From: Thermomicrobiales bacterium
Lineage (GTDB): Bacteria > Chloroflexota > Chloroflexia > Thermomicrobiales > CFX8
Reading direction: 5' to 3'
DNA: 64,000 nt
Assembly: GCA_037045155.1 (NCBI GenBank)
Contig: JBAOIG010000004.1
Span: 16,001 to 80,000 of the forward strand
A program made the translations under genes and the position numbers. Shown one piece after another: positions 43,695-54,206 of the stretch. Within the stretch, counting starts at the first letter, position 1. Each line of letters opens with the position of its first letter. Under the pieces are notes generated by a model. The model had not been told where the DNA came from and did not search any database. It saw only the letters and a program-made list of their open reading frames with translations.

Positions 43695-44570
43695 GTGGAG
43701 GACAGTCGGCTGATCGTCGGGGCAGCAACCGATCCGGGGCCTGTCCGTGAAGCGAACGAGGACACCGTATACCACGATGTCGTCGCCAATCCGATCGCTG
43801 GCGACCTCCTGGTCCTCGCAGTTGCGGACGGCATGGGCGGGTATCAACGTGGCGAAGTCGCGTCGAGCATGGCTGTTGACGCCTTGCGCGACCGGTTCAC
43901 CACCGCCGACACGAGCGACGTCGTCGTGCTGCTGAAGCAGGCGTTCCGGCAGGCAAACGAGTCGATCTTCAATGGGGGTTCGGCTGCCGGCGAGCACAAC
44001 ATGATGGGCACAACCCTTGTTGCCGGCGTTGTTAAGGACATGGATCTCGCCATCGGCAACATCGGCGACAGCCGCGCCTACCTGGTTCGCGCCAGGACTC
44101 TGAACCAGATCACCAACGACCATTCCCTCGTCGCCGAGCAGGTGGCGATGGGCGCAATGACGCATGACGAAGCGCGCGGCAGTCACCACAAAAACATCAT
44201 CACACGCGCGTTGGGGCATCGCGAACGGGTCGATGTCGATATCTTCGAGCTGACGCTTCTGCCAGACGACCGGCTGCTCTTCTCGACCGATGGCCTCCAC
44301 GATCATCTCGAGGACGACGAGATGACCACCATCCTGCTGACGATGTCGCCAGAGGATGCCGCCAAGGAGATGGTCGACCGCGCCATCCGTGCCGGATCGA
44401 CAGACAATGTCACGGCGCTTTGTGTCTGGGCGGCGCCTGTTAGCGTCCTCGACGCGCCGCCGGCCGCGGCGCCAGCCGAAGCTCGCATGAACGTGCTGCT
44501 AACGGCGCTCGTCCTGCTCGGGCTGGTGATCTTCATCGCGATCGTCGGCTATATCGTCCTGGCGACCTGA
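43695..44570 (+). CDS. PP2C-type protein serine/threonine phosphatase
   Basis: The 291-residue protein has the metal-binding PP2C motifs REANEDTVYHD, VLAVADGMGGYQRGEVAS, GDSRAYLVR, FSTDGLHDHLEDDE and GSTDNVTALCV, plus a C-terminal membrane helix (about 268-290). It would remove phosphate from Ser/Thr on cytosolic or membrane proteins, a natural partner of the FHA proteins at 37.6-38.9 kb. The start is GTG 43695 after GAGGAG; the frame extends upstream to 43530 without homology. The amidohydrolase starts 6 bases after the stop. Confidence 0.93.
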   Translation: MEDSRLIVGAATDPGPVREANEDTVYHDVVANPIAGDLLVLAVADGMGGYQRGEVASSMAVDALRDRFTTADTSDVVVLLKQAFRQANESIFNGGSAAGEHNMMGTTLVAGVVKDMDLAIGNIGDSRAYLVRARTLNQITNDHSLVAEQVAMGAMTHDEARGSHHKNIITRALGHRERVDVDIFELTLLPDDRLLFSTDGLHDHLEDDEMTTILLTMSPEDAAKEMVDRAIRAGSTDNVTALCVWAAPVSVLDAPPAAAPAEARMNVLLTALVLLGLVIFIAIVGYIVLAT

Positions 44571-44576
44571 CGCACG

Positions 44577-45446
44577 ATGCTCAGCGGAATCATCGATGCC
44601 CATGTCCACATCTTCCCGCCCGAGATTGTCGCTGCCCGCGAGGAGTATCGCGCCCGCGATATGTGGTTCGGAATGCTCTACGAACGCCCGGACTACCTGT
44701 TGGCATCCCCCGACGACCTGATCTCGAGCATGGATGCAGCTGGCATCGAGGTGTCGATCGCATGCGGCTTCCCGTGGGACGACCCGGGCATCTGCCGGGA
44801 GCACACGCGGTGGATGGCGGAGGTCCGCGCGCAACATCCGGGACGAATCGAGTTCCTGGCCATCGTCGCCCCGAACGACCCGTCAGCGGCAAGGGATGCC
44901 GAGCAAGCGTTCGATCTCGGCGCGGCCGGCATCGGAGAGCTCAACGCGGACGCTCAGGGATTCGATCTGCGCTTGCCAGGGTCCATTTCGAATCTGATGG
45001 GCGTCTGCCGCGAGCGCAGCAAGCCAGTCATGCTGCACGCATCGGAGCCGGTTGGCCATATCTACCCAGGCAAAGGCACGGCGACACCTGACCGATTGTT
45101 TGACCTGCTTCGCGCGTATCCTGAGCAACCCGTCGCTCTGGCGCACTGGGGCGGGGGCCTGCCCTTTTACGAGCTGAACCCGGCTGTTTACAAAGTCACG
45201 CGTAACGTGGTCTACGACTCGGCCGCGACGACGTATCTCTACCGTGACGCGGTATTCCCGGCAGTGATGGGAATCATCGGACCGGATCGTGCCCTTTTCG
45301 GCAGCGACTACGCGGTGCTCCGACAGGATCGTCTCCTGCGGAAAGTGCGGCAGGTAGTGTCCGGAGACGCGGACCAACAGATGCTGCTCACCAGAAATGC
45401 CCGACGGTTCTATCGGTTGGACGGCCTGAAGGAGATCGCAACGTGA
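44577..45446 (+). CDS. Amidohydrolase 2-family TIM-barrel hydrolase
   Basis: This 289-residue protein has IIDAHVHIFPPE (metal-binding HxH), HASEPVGHIYPGKG, LAHWGGGLPFYEL and FGSDYAVLR (catalytic Asp). These are features of the amidohydrolase-2 superfamily, which includes decarboxylases and hydrolases such as ACMSD and lactonases. The precise substrate cannot be told. Its stop overlaps the ruvA start (GTGA). Confidence 0.85.
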   Translation: MLSGIIDAHVHIFPPEIVAAREEYRARDMWFGMLYERPDYLLASPDDLISSMDAAGIEVSIACGFPWDDPGICREHTRWMAEVRAQHPGRIEFLAIVAPNDPSAARDAEQAFDLGAAGIGELNADAQGFDLRLPGSISNLMGVCRERSKPVMLHASEPVGHIYPGKGTATPDRLFDLLRAYPEQPVALAHWGGGLPFYELNPAVYKVTRNVVYDSAATTYLYRDAVFPAVMGIIGPDRALFGSDYAVLRQDRLLRKVRQVVSGDADQQMLLTRNARRFYRLDGLKEIAT

Positions 45447-46030
45447 TTGCTGGCGTTAGAGGGCTCATCGTCGCTCAGGAACCGGCGGCGCTCATCATCG
45501 ATCTCCATGGCTTCCTGATCCGGGTGCTCACGTCGGGACGAACCGCATCCGCGGCTGGGATCGTTGGGGATCGCGTCTCGCTTCTGACACATCTCGTCGT
45601 CCGTGAAGACGCGCTGACACTCTACGGCTTCATCGACCAGGACGAGTTGGACCTGTTTCAGCTGCTACTCACCGTCAGCGGCGTCGGCCCACGAGTGGCG
45701 CTCAATCTACTGTCGTTCGACGAGCCAGCCGTGATCTACGCGGCGATCTCGGACGAGGACGTGAAGCTCCTGTCGCGGACGCCGGGTATCGGTAAGAAGA
45801 TTGCCGAGCAGATCGTGTTTCATCTCAAGCGGCGGCTGCCGGAGACCATCCCGACGGCGGGCGGGAGCGGCCCGCTCGACACGGCGGACCGCGAGGCGCT
45901 CGCGGCTCTCGAGGCGCTGGGCTACACGCTCACCGAGGCCCGCGGCGCGCTGAACGCCGTGCAGACTCGTGACGGATTGACGATCGAGGAGCGAGTGTTC
46001 CAGGCGCTGCAACGGCTGGGCAACACCTGA
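45443..46030 (+). CDS. ruvA: Holliday junction branch-migration protein RuvA
   Basis: A 195-residue protein with an OB domain (IAGVRGLIVAQEPAAL, LYGFIDQDELDLFQLL), two HhH motifs (LTVSGVGPRVALNLL, SRTPGIGKKIAEQIV) and a C-terminal domain III (DREALAALEALGYTLTEA). It directs RuvB at junctions. ruvB and ruvC are not adjacent. The start is GTG 45443, coupled to the amidohydrolase. Confidence 0.96.
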   Translation: MIAGVRGLIVAQEPAALIIDLHGFLIRVLTSGRTASAAGIVGDRVSLLTHLVVREDALTLYGFIDQDELDLFQLLLTVSGVGPRVALNLLSFDEPAVIYAAISDEDVKLLSRTPGIGKKIAEQIVFHLKRRLPETIPTAGGSGPLDTADREALAALEALGYTLTEARGALNAVQTRDGLTIEERVFQALQRLGNT

Positions 46031-46157
46031 CTCACGCCGCTCATCGACCACAGCATTACTGACATCATGCGTTGGAACGTCCAACACGCGCGAGGCGCGA
46101 TCGCAGGGATGCTGCTGGCTCGTGAAGCTCCCCTGGCGACCGCAACCTCGCTGCGGC

Positions 46158-48612
46158 TTACGCCCGCAATATCCCCTTGACGCGCTTTGTGAGATTCTGC
46201 GTGATCCGGCCACGGATGCGCTCGACCTCGTGCTCCGCGAGCTGTCGATCGGGCGCCGAGAATGTCACACGATACGCGAGACTCTTCTTGCCTTCGCCGA
46301 TGCCCCGACCTCGATAGATATCGAACAGCGTGATGTCAGATGCGAGGGGACGCGCGCCATCGGCGATTGCCTGCCAGACGGCGCTGGCCGGCGTGTCTGC
46401 GTCGACGACAACCGCGAAATCCTGTCGGATCGGCTGAAATCGCGAAACGGAGGAGACATTCCAGGTCTCGAGCAACGATTCGGCGAACGGCGTCAGGTCA
46501 ATTTCGGCGAAGGCGACCCGGCCGGCGACGGCAAATCCTTGTGCCACTCGAGGGTGAACTTCCCCTGCAACTCCGATCTGGACCCCATTCAGCTCGATAG
46601 ACGCCGATCGTCCGGGCTGCATCGACGGATGATCCAGCGCACTCCAGCTCAGGTCGCGCACCCCGAGCCGGTCTCCAAGCACCTGGACGACGCCCTTGAG
46701 ATCGAAGAAATCCAGCTTCTTCCTCACTACCTCGGAACCACGATTCCGACTCTCGCGCGCCGCTGAGAGCGATCGCAACGACACGCGGCTCATCAGGCAG
46801 CTCGTCACGGCCTCGTGGCTGATATGTCCGGGCCGTCTCGAAGATCGCGACGCGATCACCGTACTTGAGGTTCTCGGACACCATCCGGAGCAGCGACGGC
46901 AACATCGTCGGCCGCATGATCTCCCAGTCGGCGCGGGGGGGATTCGTCGCTCGAACCATGTCAGCGTCGCCGCGACGGAACGCGCCCAGAATACGAGGCA
47001 TACCGCCGCCGTTGGGAGCGAGGCTGGCAAGGTCGACATCGGAGATCATCGAATAGGTTATGACCTCGGTCAGACCGGCGGCGACCAGCGCATCCTGGGT
47101 CACACGATCGACGAGTCGAGCCGGATCACGGGAGACCGGGACCGTTCGGCCGGTCGGCAACGTCTCAGGAAGCGATTCATAGCCGTAGACCCGAATAATC
47201 TCCTCAACCACATCGGCGGGGATGTTGATGTCGCTTCGATATGTGGGGGCCGAGACGACAACGACCGGATCTCCGCCGTCGTCCTCCACCAATGGTTGAA
47301 GATCCAGCCGGCCGAGAATATCGACCACGGTGTCGATCGGGATCTGCATCCCGAGCAGCCGCTCGACCTCCGCGTAGCGCATCCGCACGACGTTCCGCTC
47401 GCGCGGCCGCGGATAGGCGTCGGCGACCGCCGTCACCCGCGCTTTCGGGTCGATCTCGGCGAGCAACGCGACGAAACGTTGCAACCCGACCCAGGCCAGG
47501 TTGGGATCGACACCGCGCATGAAGCGGGCAGAAGCCTCGGATGGAAGCTTCTGGTTGCGGACTGTACGCCGGACCGGCTTATCGCCGAACGATGCGGACT
47601 CGAGCAAGATGGTTGTCGTCGAATCCGAAACCTCACTCTCGACGCCGCCCATCACACCGGCGATCGCGACGGCCCGATCAACGTCGGCGATCACGAGTGT
47701 GTCGTCATCGAGCTCACGCATGACATGATCGAGCGTCTCCATCTGCTCGCCCGGCATGGCGCGACGGACGATGATTCGCCCACCATGGATATGCTCGGCG
47801 TCAAAGCCATGCATCGGCTGCCCGACCTCGAGCATGACGTAATTCGTGATATCGACGATGCTGTTCACCGGACGCATCCCGGCCAGGGTCAGCCGGCGCT
47901 GCATCCAGTCCGGCGACGGCCCGACGGTGATGTCCTCGATCACCGCCAGCGCGTACCTGGCACACAGGTCCGGCGCCTCGATGACGACGCGAGAGTCATC
48001 GCGCGGCATTGTCGACAGGTCGACCGTCGGAACGTTCCGGGCGGTGAGATCGAGAATCGCCGCCAATTCCCGCGCGATGCCAACGACCGAGAAGGCGTGA
48101 ACCAGGTTTGGCGTGATCTCGAACTCGATGACGTCATCGCCGAGGTAATCGCGAAGCGGTACGCCGACCGGGGCGTCGTCCGGCAGCACGAGGATACCCT
48201 CATGCTCTTCCGACATGCCGAGCTCCTTCTCGGAGCAGACCATCCCCTCGGACTTCACCCCACGAATCTTGCTGGCCTTGAGCGTCTTGTATTGCAGCGT
48301 GTCGACATAGGGATCGATCAATCGCGCGCCAACGAGCGCGAGCGCGATCTTCTGGCCCGGCAGAATATTCGGCGCGCCGGTGACGACAGTGAGCTGATGC
48401 GGGCCGGCGTGGACGGTTGCCAGAACGAGGCGATCCGCGTCGGGGTGAGGCACAACGGCGATGACTTCGCCGACGAAGACGTACTCCCACTCCTCGCCAA
48501 CGCGGGTGACGCTCTCGGCCTCCAGGCCGGCCATCGTCAGTCGGTGGGCAATCTCAGTCGTTGGGAGTTCGGTGTCGACCATATCACGGAGCCAGCGAAC
48601 GGGTACGCGCAT
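46158..48612 (-). CDS. pheT: Phenylalanyl-tRNA synthetase beta subunit, interrupted by a frameshift
   Basis: PheT forms the alpha2-beta2 enzyme that charges tRNA-Phe. Frame one from 48612 gives the N-terminal tRNA-binding OB domain (GEVIAVVPHPDADRLVLATV), B3/B4 editing and B5 domains through about residue 640 (SGARESESW), then degenerates. The continuation (LDFFDLKGVVQVLG, SRFQPIRQDFAVVVD and the anticodon-binding FDX end LAYRVTFSAPDRQLAEHE) is in another frame to 46158. The shift lies between 46705 and 46740 and equals one extra base. A corrected product would be about 817 residues, normal length. Given the similar break in purA, a sequencing error is likely. It starts 65 bases after pheS. 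Confidence 0.93.
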
Positions 48613-48677
48613 ATATCACTCCTCCAGGCTTCGACGGGCAACCCCGCCGCCGCAGTCAACGGTTCGCAGGAACAACG

Positions 48678-49721
48678 TCAGAGCCGCGCCCGGCCGAACT
48701 GCGACAAAAAGCGCAGATCGTTGCCATAGAACTGGCGGATATCCTGGACGTTGTACTTGAGCATCACCAGCCGCTCGACGCCCATGCCGAATGCCCATCC
48801 GGTGTACGCGTCAGCGTCGTATCCGACATTCGCAAGCACGTTTGGGTGGACCATTCCAGCGCCGAGCAATTCGATCCAGCCGCTGTTCTTGCAGGTTCGG
48901 CAGCCGCGCCCGCCGCAGAACGGGCAGTCGATCGACATGTCGACACCAGGTTCGACGAAGGGGAAAAAGTCGCAGCGAAAGCGCACCTTCCGCTCGGCGC
49001 CAAACATCTGGCGCGCGAACTCCGCGAGTGTTCCCTTCAGGTCAGTCATCGTAATCGCGCGGTCTATTGCCAGACCTTCGATCTGATGGAAGTGCCACTC
49101 GTGTGTCGCGTCCTGCGCCTCGTACCGATAGGTGCGGCCCGGCACGACGACCCGAACCGGCGGTTCCTGCTGAAGCATCGTGCGGACCTGCATCGGGGAC
49201 GTATGCGGGCGAAGCGTGATCTCGACCTGGTCGGTGTCGATGAAGATCGTGTCCCAGACGTCACGGGCAGGATGATCCTTCGGGATATTCAGCATGTCGA
49301 ACGAGTATTCGGCCAACTCGACTTCCGGCCCCTCGACCGTTTGAAATCCGAGATGCGCGAAGATCTCGCTGACCTCGCGGATCATGGAAGTGATCGGGTG
49401 GAGACTACCGACCGCAGGTTTGCGTCCGGGCAGCGAGACATCAATCGACTCAGCGAGCAACCGTGAGTCAAGCAGCTCCGACTGGATCGCCGCCTGGCGT
49501 GACTCGAAGGCCACCTCGAGTTCCTGCTTGAGCGCGTTCAGCTCGCGGCCACGCGCGCGACGCGCGTCGGCATCCAGTTCAGCAAGACCTTTCAATGCCT
49601 CGCTCAGGCTGCCTTTTCGGCCGAGCATTTCGCGATGCCAGCCAGCAAGGCCGGCCTCGTCGGTGACCTGCGCGAGCGCGCTCAGCGCATCCCGTGACAG
49701 GTCAGACAATGTCCCGCTCAT
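48678..49721 (-). CDS. pheS: Phenylalanyl-tRNA synthetase alpha subunit
   Basis: The 347-residue catalytic subunit has a coiled-coil N-terminus (1-95) and a class II synthetase core: motif 1 around HPITSMIREVSEIFAHLGF, motif 2 TYRYEAQDATHEWHFHQIEGL and motif 3 GWAFGMGVERLVML. A zinc-binding Cys cluster CPFCGGRGCRTCK (about 269) is present, as in several bacterial PheS lineages. I start at ATG 49721 (MSGTLSDLS) after GGGAGAG. A Phe T-box leader precedes it. Confidence 0.96.
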   Translation of the reverse strand: MSGTLSDLSRDALSALAQVTDEAGLAGWHREMLGRKGSLSEALKGLAELDADARRARGRELNALKQELEVAFESRQAAIQSELLDSRLLAESIDVSLPGRKPAVGSLHPITSMIREVSEIFAHLGFQTVEGPEVELAEYSFDMLNIPKDHPARDVWDTIFIDTDQVEITLRPHTSPMQVRTMLQQEPPVRVVVPGRTYRYEAQDATHEWHFHQIEGLAIDRAITMTDLKGTLAEFARQMFGAERKVRFRCDFFPFVEPGVDMSIDCPFCGGRGCRTCKNSGWIELLGAGMVHPNVLANVGYDADAYTGWAFGMGVERLVMLKYNVQDIRQFYGNDLRFLSQFGRARL

Positions 49722-49771
49722 CGTTCTCTCCCTCACCGATTGTGCGAATCAGCCCTCGGGCGCGATACAAC

Positions 49772-49809
49772 AAAAAAAGACCGTCCTCCGCCAGGGGCGA
49801 AGAGCGATC
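49772..49809 (-). terminator. Intrinsic terminator of the pheS T-box leader
   Basis: On the minus strand a 14-bp stem (GATCGCTCTTCGCC with GGCGGAGGACGGTC, one mismatch and three G-U pairs, 3-base loop) is followed by seven T residues at 49772-49778. The stem partly overlaps the T-box antiterminator region, as expected. Confidence 0.85.
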
Positions 49810-50065
49810 TCGCGATACCACCCTGATTCGCCGGTCGCTTGCACGGGCCGGCCTCAGTCACCCGTTGTGAATCTCGATCCACACCAGGCGGGCTCCAGTA
49901 ACGGGGAGCGACCGGAGACGACTAATTGCCCCACGGGCTTTCACCGTCCAGCTACGGAGTGAACGTTGCGGCGGACATCCGAGCCGGCTCTCAGTCGGAT
50001 CGGCCTGGCATCCCTGTCGGTGACCTGCTCCGCAACCCGTCTCCATCGACGCTGCTCTGTTATTG
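49772..50065 (-). promoter_or_regulatory. T-box riboswitch (tRNA-Phe-sensing leader) upstream of pheS
   Basis: On the minus strand the T-box signature AGGGTGGTATCGCG lies at 49811-49824, where AGGGTGGNACCGCG is typical. Further upstream, stem I can be drawn with helix GTTGCGG/CCGCAAC and below it ATGGAG/CTCCGT. The bulge between them holds TTC (49961-49963), the phenylalanine specifier codon. Uncharged tRNA-Phe would bind and stop termination at 49772-49809. A -10-like TATACT at 50072-50077 suggests transcription begins near 50065. This accounts for the 400-base gap between pheS and the phospholipase gene. Confidence 0.9.
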
Positions 50066-50122
50066 TCCGCCAGTATAGCAACGTCACCGTGAGACGGCAT
50101 CCATCACAGCCTCAGGCGGGCG

Positions 50123-51211
50123 CTACAACGGGATCGACGCGGCCCGGTACTTCTGGATAAGGTGCGAGATGAAGCTGGCGTAGTCCGCCGCCAGCGCCGG
50201 GGAGTCGATAATCAGAATGTTCTCAGCGTTGAGGGTCGCGCTTCGGCTGAAGTTGTAGGAGCCACTGATCACCGTGTCATCGACAATGAGCACTTTCGCA
50301 TGCATGAAGTCATGCGGAGTCGTCGGGCTGTATGGCGTCGAGTTCTTTCCCACCAGTCCCGCTTTTGCCACAATCTCCCGGATCGCCGGGATCTTCCACG
50401 TGTTGTGCGGCACTGTCTCCCATTGGTCGAGGACTGATGCCTGTTGCGTTCGGTCATAAACACCGGCGATCGATACGTCTCCCGCATTGAGCACTGATTC
50501 GAGCGCCTGCAACAATGAGGACGCGTTCAACAGCATGCTGCATATGAGGATCCGGCTACGGGCCGCTTGCACGATTGCCGCAATCCGATCGCCAATCTCT
50601 TCGCCGCGACCCGGAGAGAATTCGACTCGGATGCTTGCTGGCTCGCCTTTGTACAACGTATCGACCGGTTCGGTTGTGAAATCACCGCTGCCTTCGAAGT
50701 TGCCATCCTCCCACAGCTCGGCAAAGTTGCGCGCATACCACCCCGCGATGCGGGCTGAGTAGACATGCAGGATGTTGTTCTCCTGGAGCGTCCAGGAATC
50801 ATCGGTGAAGTTCGTTGATCCGGTCCAGACCGCGCCGTTCGGCAGGCCGGCGTCCCGAACGATGTACTTGTGGTGCATCAGCTTTCGACCGTCGATCCCG
50901 CATGAGTCGTAGCCAAGGGACTCCACAAGCTGCTCGGTGCCCGATTCAGCAGGGTCTGCTCCATGAAGAAGATCCGGCTGCTCTGGCTTCTCCGCGTCAT
51001 AGGCAATCCGGATGCGGACACCCGCCCTTGCGCGGTCATCGAGCGCCGACGCGATGATGTCGCGCAGAGGTCCACTGAGCCGCATGTCATAAACCGCGAT
51101 ATCGAGTGTCGAGCGCGCAGCCTGAATAAACTGGGCGATGTGATGTCCGACGGACACGGCCGTTTGCTCATTCTGCGAGAGGAAGCGCACTTCCAGCGTG
51201 TCCTGCGTCAA
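50123..51211 (-). CDS. Phospholipase D-like protein with two HKD motifs
   Basis: This 362-residue PLD-superfamily protein has two catalytic half-sites: LMHHKYIVRD with TGSTNFTDDSW, and DFMHAKVLIVDD with SGSYNFSRSATLNAEN. The superfamily includes phospholipases, cardiolipin synthases and nucleases; substrate and location cannot be told. There is no signal peptide or membrane helix in this start choice. I start at TTG 51211, where AAAGGA is upstream; the frame continues to 51355 but overlaps the region upstream of eno. An alternative GTG lies at 51274. Confidence 0.82.
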   Translation of the reverse strand: MTQDTLEVRFLSQNEQTAVSVGHHIAQFIQAARSTLDIAVYDMRLSGPLRDIIASALDDRARAGVRIRIAYDAEKPEQPDLLHGADPAESGTEQLVESLGYDSCGIDGRKLMHHKYIVRDAGLPNGAVWTGSTNFTDDSWTLQENNILHVYSARIAGWYARNFAELWEDGNFEGSGDFTTEPVDTLYKGEPASIRVEFSPGRGEEIGDRIAAIVQAARSRILICSMLLNASSLLQALESVLNAGDVSIAGVYDRTQQASVLDQWETVPHNTWKIPAIREIVAKAGLVGKNSTPYSPTTPHDFMHAKVLIVDDTVISGSYNFSRSATLNAENILIIDSPALAADYASFISHLIQKYRAASIPL

Positions 51212-51379
51212 TCCCGTCGATCCTTTCCCGCCTGGCGGCCCAAAGACGAACACCTGTAGAGAGAACCGCAGCACGCCATGACGCGCGTGTGGAGCAGTAT
51301 GCAGCGAAACAGGTACGATAGCCGCAGAACACGCGCGATGCGCGCGGGCAGGCACGACGATCGGCAGTGGAGGGCGAAT

Positions 51380-52690
<1,311 letters not shown>

Positions 52691-52694
52691 ACAT

Positions 52695-52726
52695 GATCGC
52701 CCGCGGCTTCGGTGCCGCGGGCGATC
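52695..52726. terminator. Stem-loop between convergent eno and hutF
   Basis: A perfect 13-bp stem GATCGCCCGCGGC/GCCGCGGGCGATC with a 6-base loop TTCGGT begins 4 bases after the eno stop and ends 1 base before the hutF stop. It could terminate both genes; the U-tract is missing. Confidence 0.7.
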
Positions 52727-52727
52727 G

Positions 52728-54137
52728 TCACGATGTGAGGCGGGCGATCGTCGCGCGGTATCTCGCGAAAATTACGTCCTCGGCCAGATGGTGACCGTCC
52801 TTCACCACGCGCAGACCGCCAACGTAGACATCCCGAATGGCGGATGATGTGCCGTTGAAGATAAGCCCGTCAAGCACAGTGTCTGGCCCGTGGCTGATCA
52901 GCGCCGCGTCATTCGGGTCGAGCACGACGAAGTCGGCACGCCGGCCCGGCACGATCGCCCCAACCGGTTGGCGCAGCGCTCGTGTTCCGCCCTCCAGCGC
53001 CTGATCGTAGAGTTGTCGTCCCGGCTGGACACCACCAGTTCCGCGATTCGGCAGAGTGAAGAGGCTTCGGTTCGTGAGGCGCTGACTGAACGCGAGCAGG
53101 CGCAACTGTTCGGCGACACTAATCCGATTGTTGCTATCCGTTCCGATGCCCCAGACTCCTCGGATCCCGCTGTAATCGCCCAACGGGAAGATCCCATCCC
53201 CGAGCTCTGCCTCGGTGGTGGGGCAAAGGCCGGCGACTACACCTGCCGCGCTCATGCCCTTGCGCTCATCGGCGTCGCAATGCGTTGAATGAATAAACGT
53301 CCAGCGATTATCGATATCGAAGTGGTTCAGCAGCCACTCACCCGGTCGCTTGCCCAGCCCCGCCAGGCACTCTTCGACCTCCCGTGTCTGCTCCGCAACA
53401 TGGAGGTGAACCGGCAGGTCGGGATAGAGCGACACCAACTCCGACACGATCCCGGAAAGCTCGGCGGCATCGACGGCCCGGAGTGAATGCGGCGCGATAC
53501 CCGGATACAGCAGATCATTGCCAGCCGACGCGGCGACAAGATCAGCGACGAGTTGCGCCCATGTGTCCGGAGCGAGGATGAAGCGACGTTGCTCCGGCGC
53601 TAGCGGCCGGCCAATTCCGGCTCTGGTATAGAGCGTCGGCAGCATGGTGAGCCCGATCCCGACCATTTCCGCTGCCGATATTACGCGGGTAGACATCTCG
53701 GCCACATCATCGTATTGCCGGCCATCCGGGGCGTTGTGAAGGTAATGAAACTCGCCGACGCTCGTGAATCCTGCCGACACCATGTCCAGAAATGCCTGAG
53801 CGGCTAGCGCCTCGAACTCCTCCGGAGACGGCCGGTTGGCGAAGTCGTACATCCTGGTGCGCCAGGTCCAGAAGCTCTCCTCGATCGTCGTATTCGTCGG
53901 CGGCTCGACGCGGCCGGCGAGGCCACGCTGATGGACGTGAGAATGGACATTGAGCATACCGGGGATGACGAAGCCATTGATCCGCTCAATGTCGGACTCT
54001 GCCCAATCTGCCGGCTGGGTCCCCGAGACAGTATCAATGAATCCTCGCTCGTCGACAGACAGGTAGGCTGGAGAAAGCCAACCGTCTGGTTGGTGCAGAT
54101 GCTCAACGCGGTATCGACCCGATCGTCCACTCACCAT
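52728..54137 (-). CDS. hutF: Formimidoylglutamate deiminase
   Basis: The 469-residue amidohydrolase converts N-formimino-glutamate to N-formyl-glutamate and ammonia in the second histidine-degradation route. It shows the metal ligands NVHSHVHQRGLAG, HSLRAVDAAELSG, HVAEQTREVEECL, STHCDADE and GTDSNNRISVAEQLRLLA. It starts at ATG 54137, preceded by AAGGAG, and follows hutI after 69 bases. hutH, hutU and hutG are not in this window. Confidence 0.92.
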   Translation of the reverse strand: MVSGRSGRYRVEHLHQPDGWLSPAYLSVDERGFIDTVSGTQPADWAESDIERINGFVIPGMLNVHSHVHQRGLAGRVEPPTNTTIEESFWTWRTRMYDFANRPSPEEFEALAAQAFLDMVSAGFTSVGEFHYLHNAPDGRQYDDVAEMSTRVISAAEMVGIGLTMLPTLYTRAGIGRPLAPEQRRFILAPDTWAQLVADLVAASAGNDLLYPGIAPHSLRAVDAAELSGIVSELVSLYPDLPVHLHVAEQTREVEECLAGLGKRPGEWLLNHFDIDNRWTFIHSTHCDADERKGMSAAGVVAGLCPTTEAELGDGIFPLGDYSGIRGVWGIGTDSNNRISVAEQLRLLAFSQRLTNRSLFTLPNRGTGGVQPGRQLYDQALEGGTRALRQPVGAIVPGRRADFVVLDPNDAALISHGPDTVLDGLIFNGTSSAIRDVYVGGLRVVKDGHHLAEDVIFARYRATIARLTS

Positions 54138-54206
54138 GTCTCTCCTTGTTCGGCGCCTTCGCTCTCGTCAGCCATCATCGCCGGCGTCAGGGCTCTTGCC
54201 AGCCGG

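Noticed and set aside
46060..46095. Weak hairpin GTTGGA-ACG-TCCAAC between ruvA and pheT
   Set aside because: Only six pairs and no T-tract; too weak to call a terminator for the convergent genes.
46696..48729. 677-codon open frame on the plus strand opposite pheT
   Set aside because: It is the mirror frame of a high-GC gene. Composition is rich in Arg, Asp and His with no recognisable motif, and it lies wholly over the conserved pheT code.
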